Shown: positions 48,826 to 57,653, counted from the first letter of the stretch. The stretch: DNA of 64,000 bases from Lentzea albidocapillata subsp. violacea (GCF_900100275.1 NZ_FNET01000012.1:1-64000), one strand, 5' to 3'. Numbers and translations: made by a program. Notes: generated by a model from the letters alone, not told the origin.

Positions 48826-49482
48826 CTACCCGGCGAAGAAGGAGACCAATCGATGCCGGACCTCGGTCCGGTGCGTGATCATCGGTGCGGGTGAGTCGAT
48901 CAGCCACAGCTCCCCGTTCGGGAACGCCGCGGCGGTCGCCTTGGCCACGTCCTCGGGGTGCAGCGGGTCGCCGACAGCGCCGATCACCAGCACGGGGGCG
49001 GACACCGCGGCCAGCACGGAGGCGTCGGGAACGGCGACCTGGCCGGGCAACTGCCCGGCGGCGGCCGCCAGCCTCGCCAGCGCCGCCCTGCGCTCGGCCA
49101 CGTAGATCGGTGGCCCGACGGTCAGGTCGGACAGCTGCTGCAGCGTGAACGACCCGTGGCGCTGGTCCAGCACCGCGGGCAGCAGCAGGGCCACGCGGGC
49201 GAAACGATCGGGTTCGACGGACAGCAGCCGCACCAACGCGCCGGCACCCAACGACACGCCGACGGCCTGATCAGCGAGAACGGTGCCCAGATCGGCCGCG
49301 ATCCGGCCGTAGTCCCAGTAACCCTCCGGCGCGTCCGGGGCGTCGCCGTGCGAGGGCAGGGTCACCACGACGCGGGTGCCGGGCAGCCCGGAGGCGGGGA
49401 TTCTCGCCTCACCGGGCGTGGCACCGAGACCGTGGGCGACCAGGGTGACCGGTGAGCCGGAGCCGTACGAGCGGGTGATCAC
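48826..49482 (-). CDS. alpha/beta hydrolase
   Basis: 218 residues from the GTG at 49482, overlapping the DUF2516 stop by 4 nt (GTGA). VTLVAHGLGATPGEA gives the oxyanion loop; the nucleophile is the serine in VGVSLGAGALVRL; APVLVIGAVGDPLHP holds the acid and SPAPMITHRTEVRHRL the histidine. Small, lid-poor hydrolase of unknown substrate. It is coupled to the DUF2516 gene behind hbhA. Confidence 0.85.
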   Translation of the reverse strand: MITRSYGSGSPVTLVAHGLGATPGEARIPASGLPGTRVVVTLPSHGDAPDAPEGYWDYGRIAADLGTVLADQAVGVSLGAGALVRLLSVEPDRFARVALLLPAVLDQRHGSFTLQQLSDLTVGPPIYVAERRAALARLAAAAGQLPGQVAVPDASVLAAVSAPVLVIGAVGDPLHPEDVAKATAAAFPNGELWLIDSPAPMITHRTEVRHRLVSFFAG

Positions 49483-49796
49483 CAACGCGGGCCGCGCTGC
49501 ACCTCGATCAGCTTCGGGCGCACGTCCACCATGTACACGAGCACCGCGATGAGGCCGGCCAGCCAGAAGATCGACCCGACCCCGCCGGGGCCGAACAGCA
49601 GCAACGCCGCCGTGCCGCCACCCGTGATGCCGAGCCAGGCGGGCTTGGTCATACGTTCGATCGCGGTGTACGCGTCGACGCGCTGGGTCAGCGCATGGAA
49701 GAACGCGAACAGCCCCATGATGCTGAACCCGAGGTCGAACACGAAGTACACGACGGTGTCGAGGTACCAGATGCTGAAGACCGGGATTTGGAACAC
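49479..49796 (-). CDS. DUF2516 membrane protein
   Basis: 105 residues with three helices: YLDTVVYFVFDLGFSIMGLFAFFHALTQR, PAWLGITGGGTAALLLFG and IFWLAGLIAVLVYMVDVRPKL (in pieces). The QR-x-D-A-Y motif after helix 1 (HALTQRVDAYTA) and the VRPKL ending are those of DUF2516, found after hbhA in mycobacteria (Rv0476). Function unknown. Confidence 0.87.
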   Translation of the reverse strand: MFQIPVFSIWYLDTVVYFVFDLGFSIMGLFAFFHALTQRVDAYTAIERMTKPAWLGITGGGTAALLLFGPGGVGSIFWLAGLIAVLVYMVDVRPKLIEVQRGPRW

Positions 49797-49820
49797 GGAA
49801 CCAGACTACGTGCACGTACG

Positions 49821-49860
49821 CCGGGAGGGGAGCAGCCCTCTCGGACTGCTCCCCTCCCGG
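49821..49860 (-). terminator. 15-bp hairpin terminator after the hbhA homologue
   Basis: CCGGGAGGGGAGCAG and CTGCTCCCCTCCCGG pair perfectly with a 10-nt loop, 14 nt after the hbhA-like stop. Confidence 0.85.
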
Positions 49861-49874
49861 TTGACTTCAGCGAC

Positions 49875-50543
49875 TCACTTGGTGGTGTTCGGCGAGGCCG
49901 GCTTCTTGACCGCGGCGGTCGTGCCCGTGGTGCGGGTCGTCGTCGCCGGCTTGCGCGGCGCCGTGCGGTTCGCGGTCTTGCGGGTCGTGCTGCGCACCTC
50001 GTGCGCGGCGTCGCCACCGACCTCGACGATCTCCTCCGCCAGCTTCTCGGCGGCGTCCTCGACCTCGTGGGCGACCTTCTCGCCGACCGAGCGGGTGCGG
50101 CGGGTCACCTTGCCGAGGACGTCGTCCGCGAGCACGCGGGCGTCGGCGGCAGCGGATCCGGCGCGCTTCTGCGCGGCCTCGACGGCCTGCTCGACCTGCT
50201 CCACGGCCTGCTTGACCTGCGGCTGGGCCTTGATCTGCTCCAGCGTCTGCTCGCCCTGGTCGGCGAGGTAGGTGTACAGGTTCACCGCGGAGGCGGTGTA
50301 GGCGTCGACGAGCTTCTTGAGCTCGGCCGGCTGCAGCTTGTCGCGCAGGTCGTTCAGCTCGGTCGGGAGGTCCTTGGCCTGGGTGCGGGCCTCGTCGGCG
50401 CGCTCCTTGGCCTTGGTCAGGGCCTCGACGACCGCCTTGGCGGCGAGGTCACCGGCACCGAGCGCGGCGAGCAGCGCCTGGCGTGCGGCGTGGGCGCCCT
50501 GCTCGGCGGCCTTGCGAACGTCGTCCTGGGTGAGCTTCGGCAT
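49875..50543 (-). CDS. heparin-binding haemagglutinin (HbhA)-like coiled-coil protein
   Basis: 222 residues. Residues ~1-160 are a long amphipathic helix with heptads (AKAVVEALTKAKERADEARTQAKDLP in part). The C-terminal ~60 residues are Lys/Ala/Thr/Pro-rich (RKTANRTAPRKPATTTRTTG), like the lysine-rich heparin-binding tail of mycobacterial HbhA (Rv0475) but with fewer KKA repeats. In free-living actinobacteria HbhA-like proteins are tied to envelope or lipid-inclusion binding rather than adhesion to host cells. It follows the XRE regulator gene, which may control it. Confidence 0.87.
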   Translation of the reverse strand: MPKLTQDDVRKAAEQGAHAARQALLAALGAGDLAAKAVVEALTKAKERADEARTQAKDLPTELNDLRDKLQPAELKKLVDAYTASAVNLYTYLADQGEQTLEQIKAQPQVKQAVEQVEQAVEAAQKRAGSAAADARVLADDVLGKVTRRTRSVGEKVAHEVEDAAEKLAEEIVEVGGDAAHEVRSTTRKTANRTAPRKPATTTRTTGTTAAVKKPASPNTTK

Positions 50544-50548
50544 GGAGA

Positions 50549-50926
50549 TCAGTCCTCCTTGTTGGTGGCGGTGTTCTCCCGCCTGAAAGATTCGTAGACG
50601 TCGAGCAGCACCTGCTTCTGCCGCTCGGTCAGATCGGTCGCGGCGACGATGGCGTCCGCCAACGCACCGCCTTCGCGCTGCTGGAGGATCCCGGCCTCGA
50701 CGTAGAGCACTTCGGCCGAGATGCGCAGCCCCTTGGCGATCTGTTGAAGGATCTCCGCGCTGGGCTTGCGCAGTCCTCGCTCGATCTGGCTGAGGTATGG
50801 GTTGGAGACACCCGCCTGCTTCGCCAACTCCCGCAAGGAGATCTTGGCGGTGTTGCGCTGCTCGCGGATGTACTCACCGATGTTGCGGCCGAGGTCCGCG
50901 ACTGCCTTGTCGATGGACTTGTCCAC
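50549..50926 (-). CDS. XRE-family helix-turn-helix regulator (Rv0474-like)
   Basis: 125 residues from the GTG at 50926 (GGGAG 8 nt upstream); the frame opens at TTG 50956 but the extension covers the leader. HTH: ISLRELAKQAGVSNPYLSQIERGLRKPSAEILQQIAKGL. A short C-terminal dimer region follows (LTERQKQVLLDVYESF). It sits just before the HbhA gene, separated by 5 nt, as in mycobacteria. Repeated TGCTAGCA palindromes over its promoter suggest autoregulation. Confidence 0.9.
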   Translation of the reverse strand: MDKSIDKAVADLGRNIGEYIREQRNTAKISLRELAKQAGVSNPYLSQIERGLRKPSAEILQQIAKGLRISAEVLYVEAGILQQREGGALADAIVAATDLTERQKQVLLDVYESFRRENTATNKED

Positions 50927-50958
50927 TGTTCCTGCTCCCGTTCCTCGTGCCACCAACC

Positions 50959-51001
50959 ACGTTAGCGACGAGTGCTAGCAGTTGCAAGCACCCTGCTAGC
51001 A
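50959..51001 (-). promoter_or_regulatory. promoter of the XRE-hbhA unit with two TGCTAGCA operators
   Basis: On the minus strand TTGCAA (-35, 50982-50987) and TAACGT (-10, 50959-50964) are 17 nt apart. Two copies of the 8-bp palindrome TGCTAGCA (50973-50980 in the spacer and 50994-51001 upstream of -35) lie 21 bp apart, two helical turns, so a dimer pair could bind one face. Confidence 0.65.
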
Positions 51002-51044
51002 ATCGCTGCGTGTGCTCCGCCACAGGGATACCGTGGGAGGTGAC

Positions 51045-52112
51045 ATGGACGACGCCGGGGCCTTGCGCACCGAGCTGGCGAACCACCTGCTCGGCACTGG
51101 AGCGCTGCGCGATTCCCAGTGGCACAAGGCTTTCCAGGCCGTCCCGCGGCACGAGTTCCTGCCGCGCTTCTACCGCCAGCTGCACAGCGGCGACTGGGAA
51201 CCGCTCACCGCGAGCAACCCCGGCTGGCTGGAGCTCGTCTACGCCGACCGGGTGTGGGTTACCCAGTTCGACGGCGATGACACGGCGACCGGCGGCACAC
51301 CGACCTGCTCGTCCAGCATGCCCACGATCATGGCGATCATGCTGGAGGCACTGGACGTCCACACCGGACAGTCGGTGCTCGAGGTCGGCACGGGCACGGG
51401 GTACAACGCGGCCCTTCTGTGCCACGCCTTGGGGTCGGGCAACGTGACCACGATCGACGTCGACCCGGAAATCTCGCGACGAGCACGCGAACGCCTGCAC
51501 GGCAACGGTTTCCACCCCACCTGCGTGACGGGCGACGGCGCGCTCGGTCACCCGGGCCGCGCACCGTACGACCGCGTGCTGGCCACCTGCTCCGTCGCGA
51601 CGATCCCGCTCGCCTGGCTGGAGCAGACGAGGCCGGGCGGCCTGGTGGTCACGACGCTGCACCGCCCGATCGGCGCCGGCCTCGTCCGCATCGTCTCCCA
51701 CGGCGACGGCACCGGCGAGGGGAGTGTGCTCCCCGAGGACGGGCGCTTCATGCCGTTGCGCGCCCACGCCCGCAGACCGGCGCCGGCCGGAGCAGGCGCG
51801 TTCGAGCGGCGCACCACCACGCTGCCGTTCGACACCGTGCTCGACCCGGCCAGTCCGTTCGAGTTCTTCGCGGGCATCTCACTGCCGGACGTCGTCGCGG
51901 GGCCCAGCTGGTTGGCCCATTCGGACGGGTCCTGGGTGCACCACCACGGTTCCCACGTCGACCAGGGCGGCCCGCGCCGGCTGTGGGACGTCGCGGAGGA
52001 CGCGCTCGTCGCCTGGCGTGACCTGGGAAAACCCCGCCGCAGCCAGTTCGGGATCACCATCGGGCCCGACGGCCAGCACCTGACGCTGGGTGATCTCCGG
52101 TGGCAGCTGTGA
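51045..52112 (+). CDS. protein-L-isoaspartate O-methyltransferase-like SAM methyltransferase
   Basis: 355 residues from the ATG at 51045 with GGGAGG 5 nt upstream. SAM loop VLEVGTGTGYNAALLCHAL; WHKAFQAVPRHEFLPRFY at the N-terminus and SSSMPTIMAIMLEAL before the loop are PIMT-type motifs. A ~130-residue C-terminal part (GGPRRLWDVAEDALVAWRDLGKP, in part) goes beyond canonical PIMT (~210 residues) and resembles the long forms found with peptide-modification systems. No precursor peptide or ATP-grasp gene is seen nearby. 48 nt separate it from the NACHT gene on the same strand. Confidence 0.83.
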   Translation: MDDAGALRTELANHLLGTGALRDSQWHKAFQAVPRHEFLPRFYRQLHSGDWEPLTASNPGWLELVYADRVWVTQFDGDDTATGGTPTCSSSMPTIMAIMLEALDVHTGQSVLEVGTGTGYNAALLCHALGSGNVTTIDVDPEISRRARERLHGNGFHPTCVTGDGALGHPGRAPYDRVLATCSVATIPLAWLEQTRPGGLVVTTLHRPIGAGLVRIVSHGDGTGEGSVLPEDGRFMPLRAHARRPAPAGAGAFERRTTTLPFDTVLDPASPFEFFAGISLPDVVAGPSWLAHSDGSWVHHHGSHVDQGGPRRLWDVAEDALVAWRDLGKPRRSQFGITIGPDGQHLTLGDLRWQL

Positions 52113-52160
52113 TCAACAACCAAACGTCACGACACGGGTCACTGAATCGACCCCGAGCGA

Positions 52161-54212
52161 ATGCGGTGCGTCATGATGCGACGCATGTCCAGATTCCGTC
52201 AGCAGGCGTTGCTGACCGGTTGCGTGCTGACCGCGGTCCTCACCGCGGCCGGGCTGTTCGTAACCGACCACGGCATCAACCCGCACCTGTGGCTGATCGT
52301 GCTCGCGCTGGCGTTCCTGGGCTTCCTGGCTTTACTCGATCCGTGGGTGCGGCGCAGGCACAACGCCGAGCTGAGCACCGACGAGCACCTCGACGCGGCG
52401 TGCCGCGCGCTTGCCGTCGGCCTGCAGTCGCAGTGGAACGAGGAGGTCCGTTCGCGCGGCCTCACCGATCCCGACCTGCTCGACCTGCACTGGATCGCGC
52501 CCGAACTGGACGTGAGCGACGAGCCGGACGCGCCGCCGGGACGCAGCGACGCGGTGGTGGGCGCGTTCGAACGGCAGATCAACCGGCGCATGGTGATCAT
52601 CGGCGAGGCCGGCACCGGCAAGTCGACCGTCGCGATGCTGCTGACGTGCGGCCTGCTGGACCGCTACGACGGCGGCATGGTGCCGGTGCTGCTGCCCCTG
52701 TCGACGTGGAACCCGGCGGTCGAGGACATCCGCACGTGGCTCACGCGCAGGCTCTACGAGGACCATCCGGCGTTGCGCAACACCGAGCTGTACGGCAGCT
52801 ACGCCGGTGACCTGCTGATCGAGCAGCACCTGGTCCTGCCCGTGCTCGACGGTCTCGACGACATCCCCGCGCACCAGCGCGCGGACGCTCTGGAGCGGAT
52901 CGCCAAGGCGTTTCCGGCCAAGCGCCCGCTGGTGCTGACCTGCCGCACGCACGAGTTCGCGCAGGCCGTCGACCTCGCCGGACCGCTGCCCGGCGCGGAC
53001 GTCGTCGAACTGGCCCCGCTCGACTTGGACGAGGTCGCCGCCTACCTGCGGGCGAGCGCCGACAGCTGGGGCGCGGCGCGCTGGGAACCGGTGTTCATCC
53101 AGCTGCGTGAGGAACCGGACGGCAGGCTCGCGGACGCGTTGTCGACGCCGCTCACGATGTGGCTCGCCAGCATGGTCTACGCGGACAGCGAGGCCGAGCC
53201 GACCGAACTGCTCGACCGCGGCCGCTTCCCGGACCCGCGGGCGATCTCCGACCACCTCTGCGACGAACTGGTGTCGCGGGCGTTCGGCAACAGGGCGTTC
53301 GCGCACCACGCCAAGGCCACGCAGGTCTGGCCGCGGGACCGGGCGCGCAAGTGGCTCGAGTTCCTGGCCCACGAGATGCGTGATCGCGGCATCCGCGAAC
53401 TGGCCTGGTGGGAGCTGCGCCGGTCGGTCGGCAGCACGTGGCTCGCCGTGCTCGGCGCGCTGGTGCTGGGCGCGATCGGCGGGTTCGGCGTCGGCTGGCT
53501 GATGGCGTACTCGATCACGCCGTCGCTCGCCCCGATCACCGGACTGGTCGCGGGCATCGGCGTCGGCGCCGCCGCGCTGACCGCGTCCCACGAACGCAAA
53601 GCCAAGCCCCGGCTGGGGATCTGGCGCAGTCTGCTGCTCGTGCCCGGTGTTCTCGGACTCGCCGCCGGGCTCGTTTTCGGCGCCCTGTACGGACTTTCCG
53701 CCGGACTCGTGGTCGGGCTCGGTCTCGCCGTCGCGACCGCGCTGCGGTTCGCGTTGTCGAGCGCCGCCGAGCTGTCGCAGGCTTCCAGTCCTCAGTGGAC
53801 GATGGCGCGCGACCGGATCGCCGTCTGGACCGGATCTCTCGTGCTGGCCGTGGTGTTCGGGTCGGCGGCGGCGCTGGTGTTCGGCCCCGCCCAGACCGGC
53901 ATGGTCGGGCTGGGGCTCGCGTCCGGGCTGATGCTCGGGTTCGCGCTGGCCGTGCTGCACCTGCGCTGGTGGTGGTTCACCGTCGCGCGGATCTGGCTGG
54001 CACTGCGTGGAAAGCTGCCCTGGGAGCTGATGGTGTTCCTGGAGGACGCGCGCAAGCTCGGCGTGCTCTGCCGGGCGGGAGCCTGCTACCAGTTCCGGCA
54101 CGGACTGGTGCAGGACCGCCTGGCAGAGCACGAGATGACGTCCAGGACTACTCGGTCCGCAGGCCCAGTGCTCCGGTCGCCCTTCTCAGCGAAGGCAACG
54201 TCAGAGCAGTGA
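52161..54212 (+). CDS. membrane-bound NACHT-domain NTPase
   Basis: 683 residues from the first ATG; internal ATGs at 52173-52185 are equally possible because no clear ribosome site is seen. Two N-terminal helices (about 15-32 and 42-60), then the NTPase: Walker A GEAGTGKST (148-156), Walker B LPVLDGLDDIP (226-236), and VLTCRTHEFAQAV as sensor 1. From ~425 to ~595 there are 5-6 further helices, and the end reads FRHGLVQDRLAEH. NACHT STAND NTPases with membrane parts are common in actinomycetes; some bacterial NACHT proteins defend against phage. The effector domain is not evident here; the C-terminal helices may be it. The 3' end overlaps the ABC permease gene by 65 bp. Confidence 0.83.
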   Translation: MRCVMMRRMSRFRQQALLTGCVLTAVLTAAGLFVTDHGINPHLWLIVLALAFLGFLALLDPWVRRRHNAELSTDEHLDAACRALAVGLQSQWNEEVRSRGLTDPDLLDLHWIAPELDVSDEPDAPPGRSDAVVGAFERQINRRMVIIGEAGTGKSTVAMLLTCGLLDRYDGGMVPVLLPLSTWNPAVEDIRTWLTRRLYEDHPALRNTELYGSYAGDLLIEQHLVLPVLDGLDDIPAHQRADALERIAKAFPAKRPLVLTCRTHEFAQAVDLAGPLPGADVVELAPLDLDEVAAYLRASADSWGAARWEPVFIQLREEPDGRLADALSTPLTMWLASMVYADSEAEPTELLDRGRFPDPRAISDHLCDELVSRAFGNRAFAHHAKATQVWPRDRARKWLEFLAHEMRDRGIRELAWWELRRSVGSTWLAVLGALVLGAIGGFGVGWLMAYSITPSLAPITGLVAGIGVGAAALTASHERKAKPRLGIWRSLLLVPGVLGLAAGLVFGALYGLSAGLVVGLGLAVATALRFALSSAAELSQASSPQWTMARDRIAVWTGSLVLAVVFGSAAALVFGPAQTGMVGLGLASGLMLGFALAVLHLRWWWFTVARIWLALRGKLPWELMVFLEDARKLGVLCRAGACYQFRHGLVQDRLAEHEMTSRTTRSAGPVLRSPFSAKATSEQ

Positions 54213-56385
54213 CCAGCACGACCAGCCCCACCGAGATGCCGGTGACGAAGCCGATGCCCTCCCAGTCGTAGTGGACCTCGGCGTCGAACGTCCTCGTGAC
54301 CAGCACTCCGAGCAGGATGCCGGTGCCCACCGACACCGCCGTGGAGATCACCAGCGGGATGGCGTTCTGCCACACCAGAGACCGGGCGAGTGTGCCGCGC
54401 GGCACGCCGCTGGCCGCCATCGCCGCGAGCGGACGGCGACGTTCCCGCACCTGCTCCAGCCCCACGACCAGCAGTGACGCCCCCGCGAGCAGCAACGTGA
54501 TCAGCGCGGCCCCGTAGAGCGCCCTGCGCACCGCCAGGAAGACCTGCTCGACCTCGGACGAGTTGTCCTGACCGAAGAAGACGGTGTGCAGCCGCCACGA
54601 GTAGGGCGCGAGCGCGTTGCGCACGTGCTCCGCGACGTCCGGCCGCGTCAGGTCCATCTCGGCCTGGATCTCGGCGTACGCGTGGGTCAGGTCGAGGTTC
54701 GCGGCTGCGGCCGGGGTGGCGAAGATCCCGAGGCGGGTACCGGTCCTGCGCTCCAACGCCGGCACCGTCCAGGTGCCGCCGGTCTCCTCGAACCGGAGAA
54801 CGTCACCGGTCTTGGGATCGCCGAGACCGTTGCCGGTCGGCACTAGGTAGGTCTTGCCGTCCGTGCAGTCCGCGAGGTCCACCACCGTCTTGAGCGCGGC
54901 GCACGTTCCGACCGCGATGGTGGTGTAGTCGTTGTCGGGTGTCGTCGCGTAGGTGCGCAGCAGGCTCTGCACTCCGACCACGCCCGGTGTCCTGGCCAGC
55001 ACGTCCGGCAGGTCCGGAAGCGGGGTGGTCTCGTTCACCGTGATGCTGAGGGAGTTCGTGTTCGCCGACCGCGTGTCCTCGGCCTTCACGTCGTTCTCGA
55101 CGCCCGCGAGGATCACCTGCAGCGTCACGGTGCCCGCGAGCACGACCGCCACCCCGCCGACGACCCGTGCCGCCGTACCCGCGTCGAGCTGCAACCGGCG
55201 CACGGCCAGCTGCAACGCGGGCGTGGCACCGCTCATCCGGTGCACGGCCCGTTCGACCAGCCAGGGCAGCAACGCCGGGACGGCGAACATCAGCAGGACG
55301 ACGCCGGCGATGATCGGCCACTCCTCCGGCTTCGCCTGCCCGCCGAACTTGCCGAACTGGCTCGCCAGCAGCGCGACACCGGCCAGGGCGGGCACGACCC
55401 GCCACCACAGCCTGCGCCGCACCGGCTTCTGCTCGCGGACCACGCCGAGCGGTTCGACGATCGTGCGGCGCATGGCGAACACCGAGGTCAGCACTGCCAG
55501 AACCGGCACCGAGATCACCACGACGAACGTCAATGGCAACGTCGGCGTGAGGTCGCTCGGGAACACCGCCGCCTCGGGGAGAGGGATGTCGTCGGCGAGC
55601 GGCCTGATCGCGAACATGAGCCCGAACCCGACGACGAGCCCCACCACCGCACCGGCCAGCGCCTCACCGGACGCGATCAGCCGCACCCGTGTCGCACCGG
55701 CACCGACCAGCCGCAACGCCGCCAGCCGGCGATCACGCTGAGCTGCGGCCAGCCTGGTCGCGACGCTCACGAACACCAGCACGGGGAACAGCAGCACGAC
55801 CGCGCCGACGATGCTGAGCATCAGCAGGATCGTCGGCAACCCACCGCCGGAGTACTCCTGGCCGAACGCGTAGACCTGGTTGCCGTCGTTGCGCTGGATC
55901 TTGGAGTCGCCCGCGAGGAACCTGAGGTCCTGCGGCCCGTCCATGCCCTCCGGCGCGAACGTGCCGATGACCTTCTGCGGGAACCTCGGCCGCAGCAGTT
56001 CGCCCTCGGGGCTCGCCAGCAGCTCCGCGAGCCGCGGCGACACGATGATCTCGTCGTCCCCCGGCAGCCGTTCAATGCCGGGCGGCTTGGGCGCGTCCGC
56101 CACCAGGGCGCGCACGTACCCGCCCCTGACGTAGTCGGTCCGGTACGCGACCGACCCGTTCTCCAGCAGCAGCGGCGCCGCCCCGGCGCCTTTCTCCACG
56201 ACGTTGCGGGCGTCTCCGCGCTGGTCGCGGTTGCCGAACGCCGTCGGGATCGACGCGGCGAGCAACAGCACCGCCACGCACATCCCGATGCCGGCACCTT
56301 GCAGCAGGAGCCTCACCCAGGACTTCCGGCTGCCCCCGACAGCCAGCCGGACGCCCAGGGCGAGGTCGCTGAGAACGCGGTTCAC
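54148..56385 (-). CDS. ABC transporter permease, FtsX/MacB type
   Basis: 745 residues, GTG start overlapping the ATPase stop by 4 nt. Ten hydrophobic segments in two FtsX halves: one N-terminal helix and a ~170-residue extracytoplasmic part, then four helices (TILLMLSIVGAVVLLFPVLVFVSVATRLAAAQRDRRLAALRLVGA in part), a second large loop, and three to four C-terminal helices with ERRRPLAAMAASGVPRG. The RRLAALRLVGA and RRPLAAMAASG segments are coupling-helix motifs. It probably exports or extracts a lipid or peptide with the adjacent ATPase under PadR control. Confidence 0.88.
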   Translation of the reverse strand: MNRVLSDLALGVRLAVGGSRKSWVRLLLQGAGIGMCVAVLLLAASIPTAFGNRDQRGDARNVVEKGAGAAPLLLENGSVAYRTDYVRGGYVRALVADAPKPPGIERLPGDDEIIVSPRLAELLASPEGELLRPRFPQKVIGTFAPEGMDGPQDLRFLAGDSKIQRNDGNQVYAFGQEYSGGGLPTILLMLSIVGAVVLLFPVLVFVSVATRLAAAQRDRRLAALRLVGAGATRVRLIASGEALAGAVVGLVVGFGLMFAIRPLADDIPLPEAAVFPSDLTPTLPLTFVVVISVPVLAVLTSVFAMRRTIVEPLGVVREQKPVRRRLWWRVVPALAGVALLASQFGKFGGQAKPEEWPIIAGVVLLMFAVPALLPWLVERAVHRMSGATPALQLAVRRLQLDAGTAARVVGGVAVVLAGTVTLQVILAGVENDVKAEDTRSANTNSLSITVNETTPLPDLPDVLARTPGVVGVQSLLRTYATTPDNDYTTIAVGTCAALKTVVDLADCTDGKTYLVPTGNGLGDPKTGDVLRFEETGGTWTVPALERRTGTRLGIFATPAAAANLDLTHAYAEIQAEMDLTRPDVAEHVRNALAPYSWRLHTVFFGQDNSSEVEQVFLAVRRALYGAALITLLLAGASLLVVGLEQVRERRRPLAAMAASGVPRGTLARSLVWQNAIPLVISTAVSVGTGILLGVLVTRTFDAEVHYDWEGIGFVTGISVGLVVLVTALTLPSLRRATGALGLRTE

Positions 56386-57059
56386 CTGACGAACTCCACG
56401 TCCCGTGAACGGCCATCGCGCACCACGACCTCGCGGTCGGAGTACGCGGCGACCCGCGGCTCGTGCGTGACCAGCACGACGGCCGCGCCCGTCTCCCTGG
56501 CCGCGGTCGTGAGCAGGTGCATCACCCGCTCGCCGTTGAGCGAGTCGAGGGCGCCGGTCGGTTCGTCGGCGAAGACCACCTTCGGCGACGTGACCAGCGC
56601 ACGGGCCACCGCGACCCGTTGCCCCTGGCCACCGGAGGTCTCACCGGGCCGCTGGTCGGCGACCGTGTCGACCTCCAGCCGGGCCATCCACTCCTTCGAC
56701 GCACGCTCGGCGTCCCTGCGCTTCATGCCGCTCAGGCGCAACGGCAGCGCGACGTTCTCCAGGCAGGTGAGCTCCGGCACGAGCTGGCCGAACTGGAAGA
56801 CGAACCCGAACTCGGTGCGGCGCAGCTCGCTGCGGGCGCCGTCGTTCATCCCGGTCAGGTCGCGGCCGCGGTAGGTGACCGTGCCGGAGTCCGGCGGCAG
56901 GATGCCCGCGAGGCAGTGCAGCAGGGTGGACTTGCCGGACCCGGACGGGCCCATGATCGCGACGACCTCGCCCTCGCGGATCGAGATGCCGGCACCGTCC
57001 AGCGCGTTCGTCTTCCCGAACGACTTGTAGAGGCCCTCCGCGGTGAGCAGGGACGTCAT
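56382..57059 (-). CDS. ABC transporter ATP-binding protein (LolD/MacB type)
   Basis: 225 residues from the ATG at 57059, overlapping the padR stop (ATGA). Walker A GPSGSGKST, Q-loop FQFGQL, signature TSGGQGQRVAVARAL (TSGGQ instead of LSGGQ), Walker B VVFADEPTGALDS and the H-loop VTHE. This is the MacB/LolD-like family that partners FtsX-type permeases. The coupled permease follows immediately. Confidence 0.93.
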   Translation of the reverse strand: MTSLLTAEGLYKSFGKTNALDGAGISIREGEVVAIMGPSGSGKSTLLHCLAGILPPDSGTVTYRGRDLTGMNDGARSELRRTEFGFVFQFGQLVPELTCLENVALPLRLSGMKRRDAERASKEWMARLEVDTVADQRPGETSGGQGQRVAVARALVTSPKVVFADEPTGALDSLNGERVMHLLTTAARETGAAVVLVTHEPRVAAYSDREVVVRDGRSRDVEFVR

Positions 57060-57580
57060 CGGGCCATCTCCTCGGCGAGTTTGTCGAGGCGGGCCGCGGT
57101 CAGTTCGAGCCACCGCAGGTCCGCTTCGAGGTGGAACAGGGCGAAGTCGCAGATGAGCTGGTCGGCGAGGTCGCCGTCCGCCTTGCGCCTGGTCAGTTCG
57201 CGCATCGTGGTGAGGTGCGCGGCGCGTTGCGTGTCGAGCACCTCGGTCGCACTGCGGCCGGACAGCAGCGCCAGCACGACCTTCGCGTAGAGCGTGTTCT
57301 GCAGGTACGGCTCGGGCTTCTCCGGCGTGCCGAGCCAGCGTTCTACATCAGTGACCCCGGCGTCCGTGATCGCGTACCGCTTGCGCTCCGGGCCGTCGCC
57401 CGCCTCCACGCCCGCCTCGCTCACGAGGCCGTTCTTCAGCAGCCTCGACAGGGTCGAATACACCTGTCCGTAGTGCAACGGCCGGTCGTGACCAAAGCGC
57501 TCGTCATAGGCGCGCTTCAGGTCGTAGCCATGCCTTGGACCGCCTTCCAGCAGGCCCAACAGTGCGTGTCCGATCGACAT
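57056..57580 (-). CDS. PadR-family transcriptional regulator
   Basis: 174 residues from the ATG at 57580; the frame opens 6 codons earlier. PadR winged helix: SIGHALLGLLEGGPRHGYDLKRAYDERF, then LHYGQVYSTLSRLLKNGLV and RKRYAITDAGVTDVERWL (in pieces). The C-terminal helical domain (AHLTTMRELTRRKADGDLADQLICDFALFHLEADLRWLE) dimerises. It heads the padR-ATPase-permease operon, and TATACAC-type half sites just upstream fit autorepression. The inducer is probably what the ABC transporter exports. Confidence 0.92.
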   Translation of the reverse strand: MSIGHALLGLLEGGPRHGYDLKRAYDERFGHDRPLHYGQVYSTLSRLLKNGLVSEAGVEAGDGPERKRYAITDAGVTDVERWLGTPEKPEPYLQNTLYAKVVLALLSGRSATEVLDTQRAAHLTTMRELTRRKADGDLADQLICDFALFHLEADLRWLELTAARLDKLAEEMAR

Positions 57581-57589
57581 GAGAGGCAC

Positions 57590-57618
57590 TATACACACGA
57601 GGTATACACCGGGTGTAT
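57590..57618. promoter_or_regulatory. PadR-type operator: ATACAC-CGG-GTGTAT with an extra half-site
   Basis: ATACACCGGGTGTAT (57604-57618) is an inverted repeat and a third TATACAC copy lies at 57590-57596 in direct orientation. It covers the divergent promoter between padR (start 57580) and the CGNR gene (57666). Confidence 0.65.
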
Positions 57619-57653
57619 TCCTCGATGCCCTGACGGCCGGCCGCCGTGGCGCC

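Noticed and set aside
51045..52112. Lanthipeptide or graspetide cluster marked by the PIMT-like gene
   Set aside because: No precursor peptide, ATP-grasp or LanB/LanC-type gene is near.
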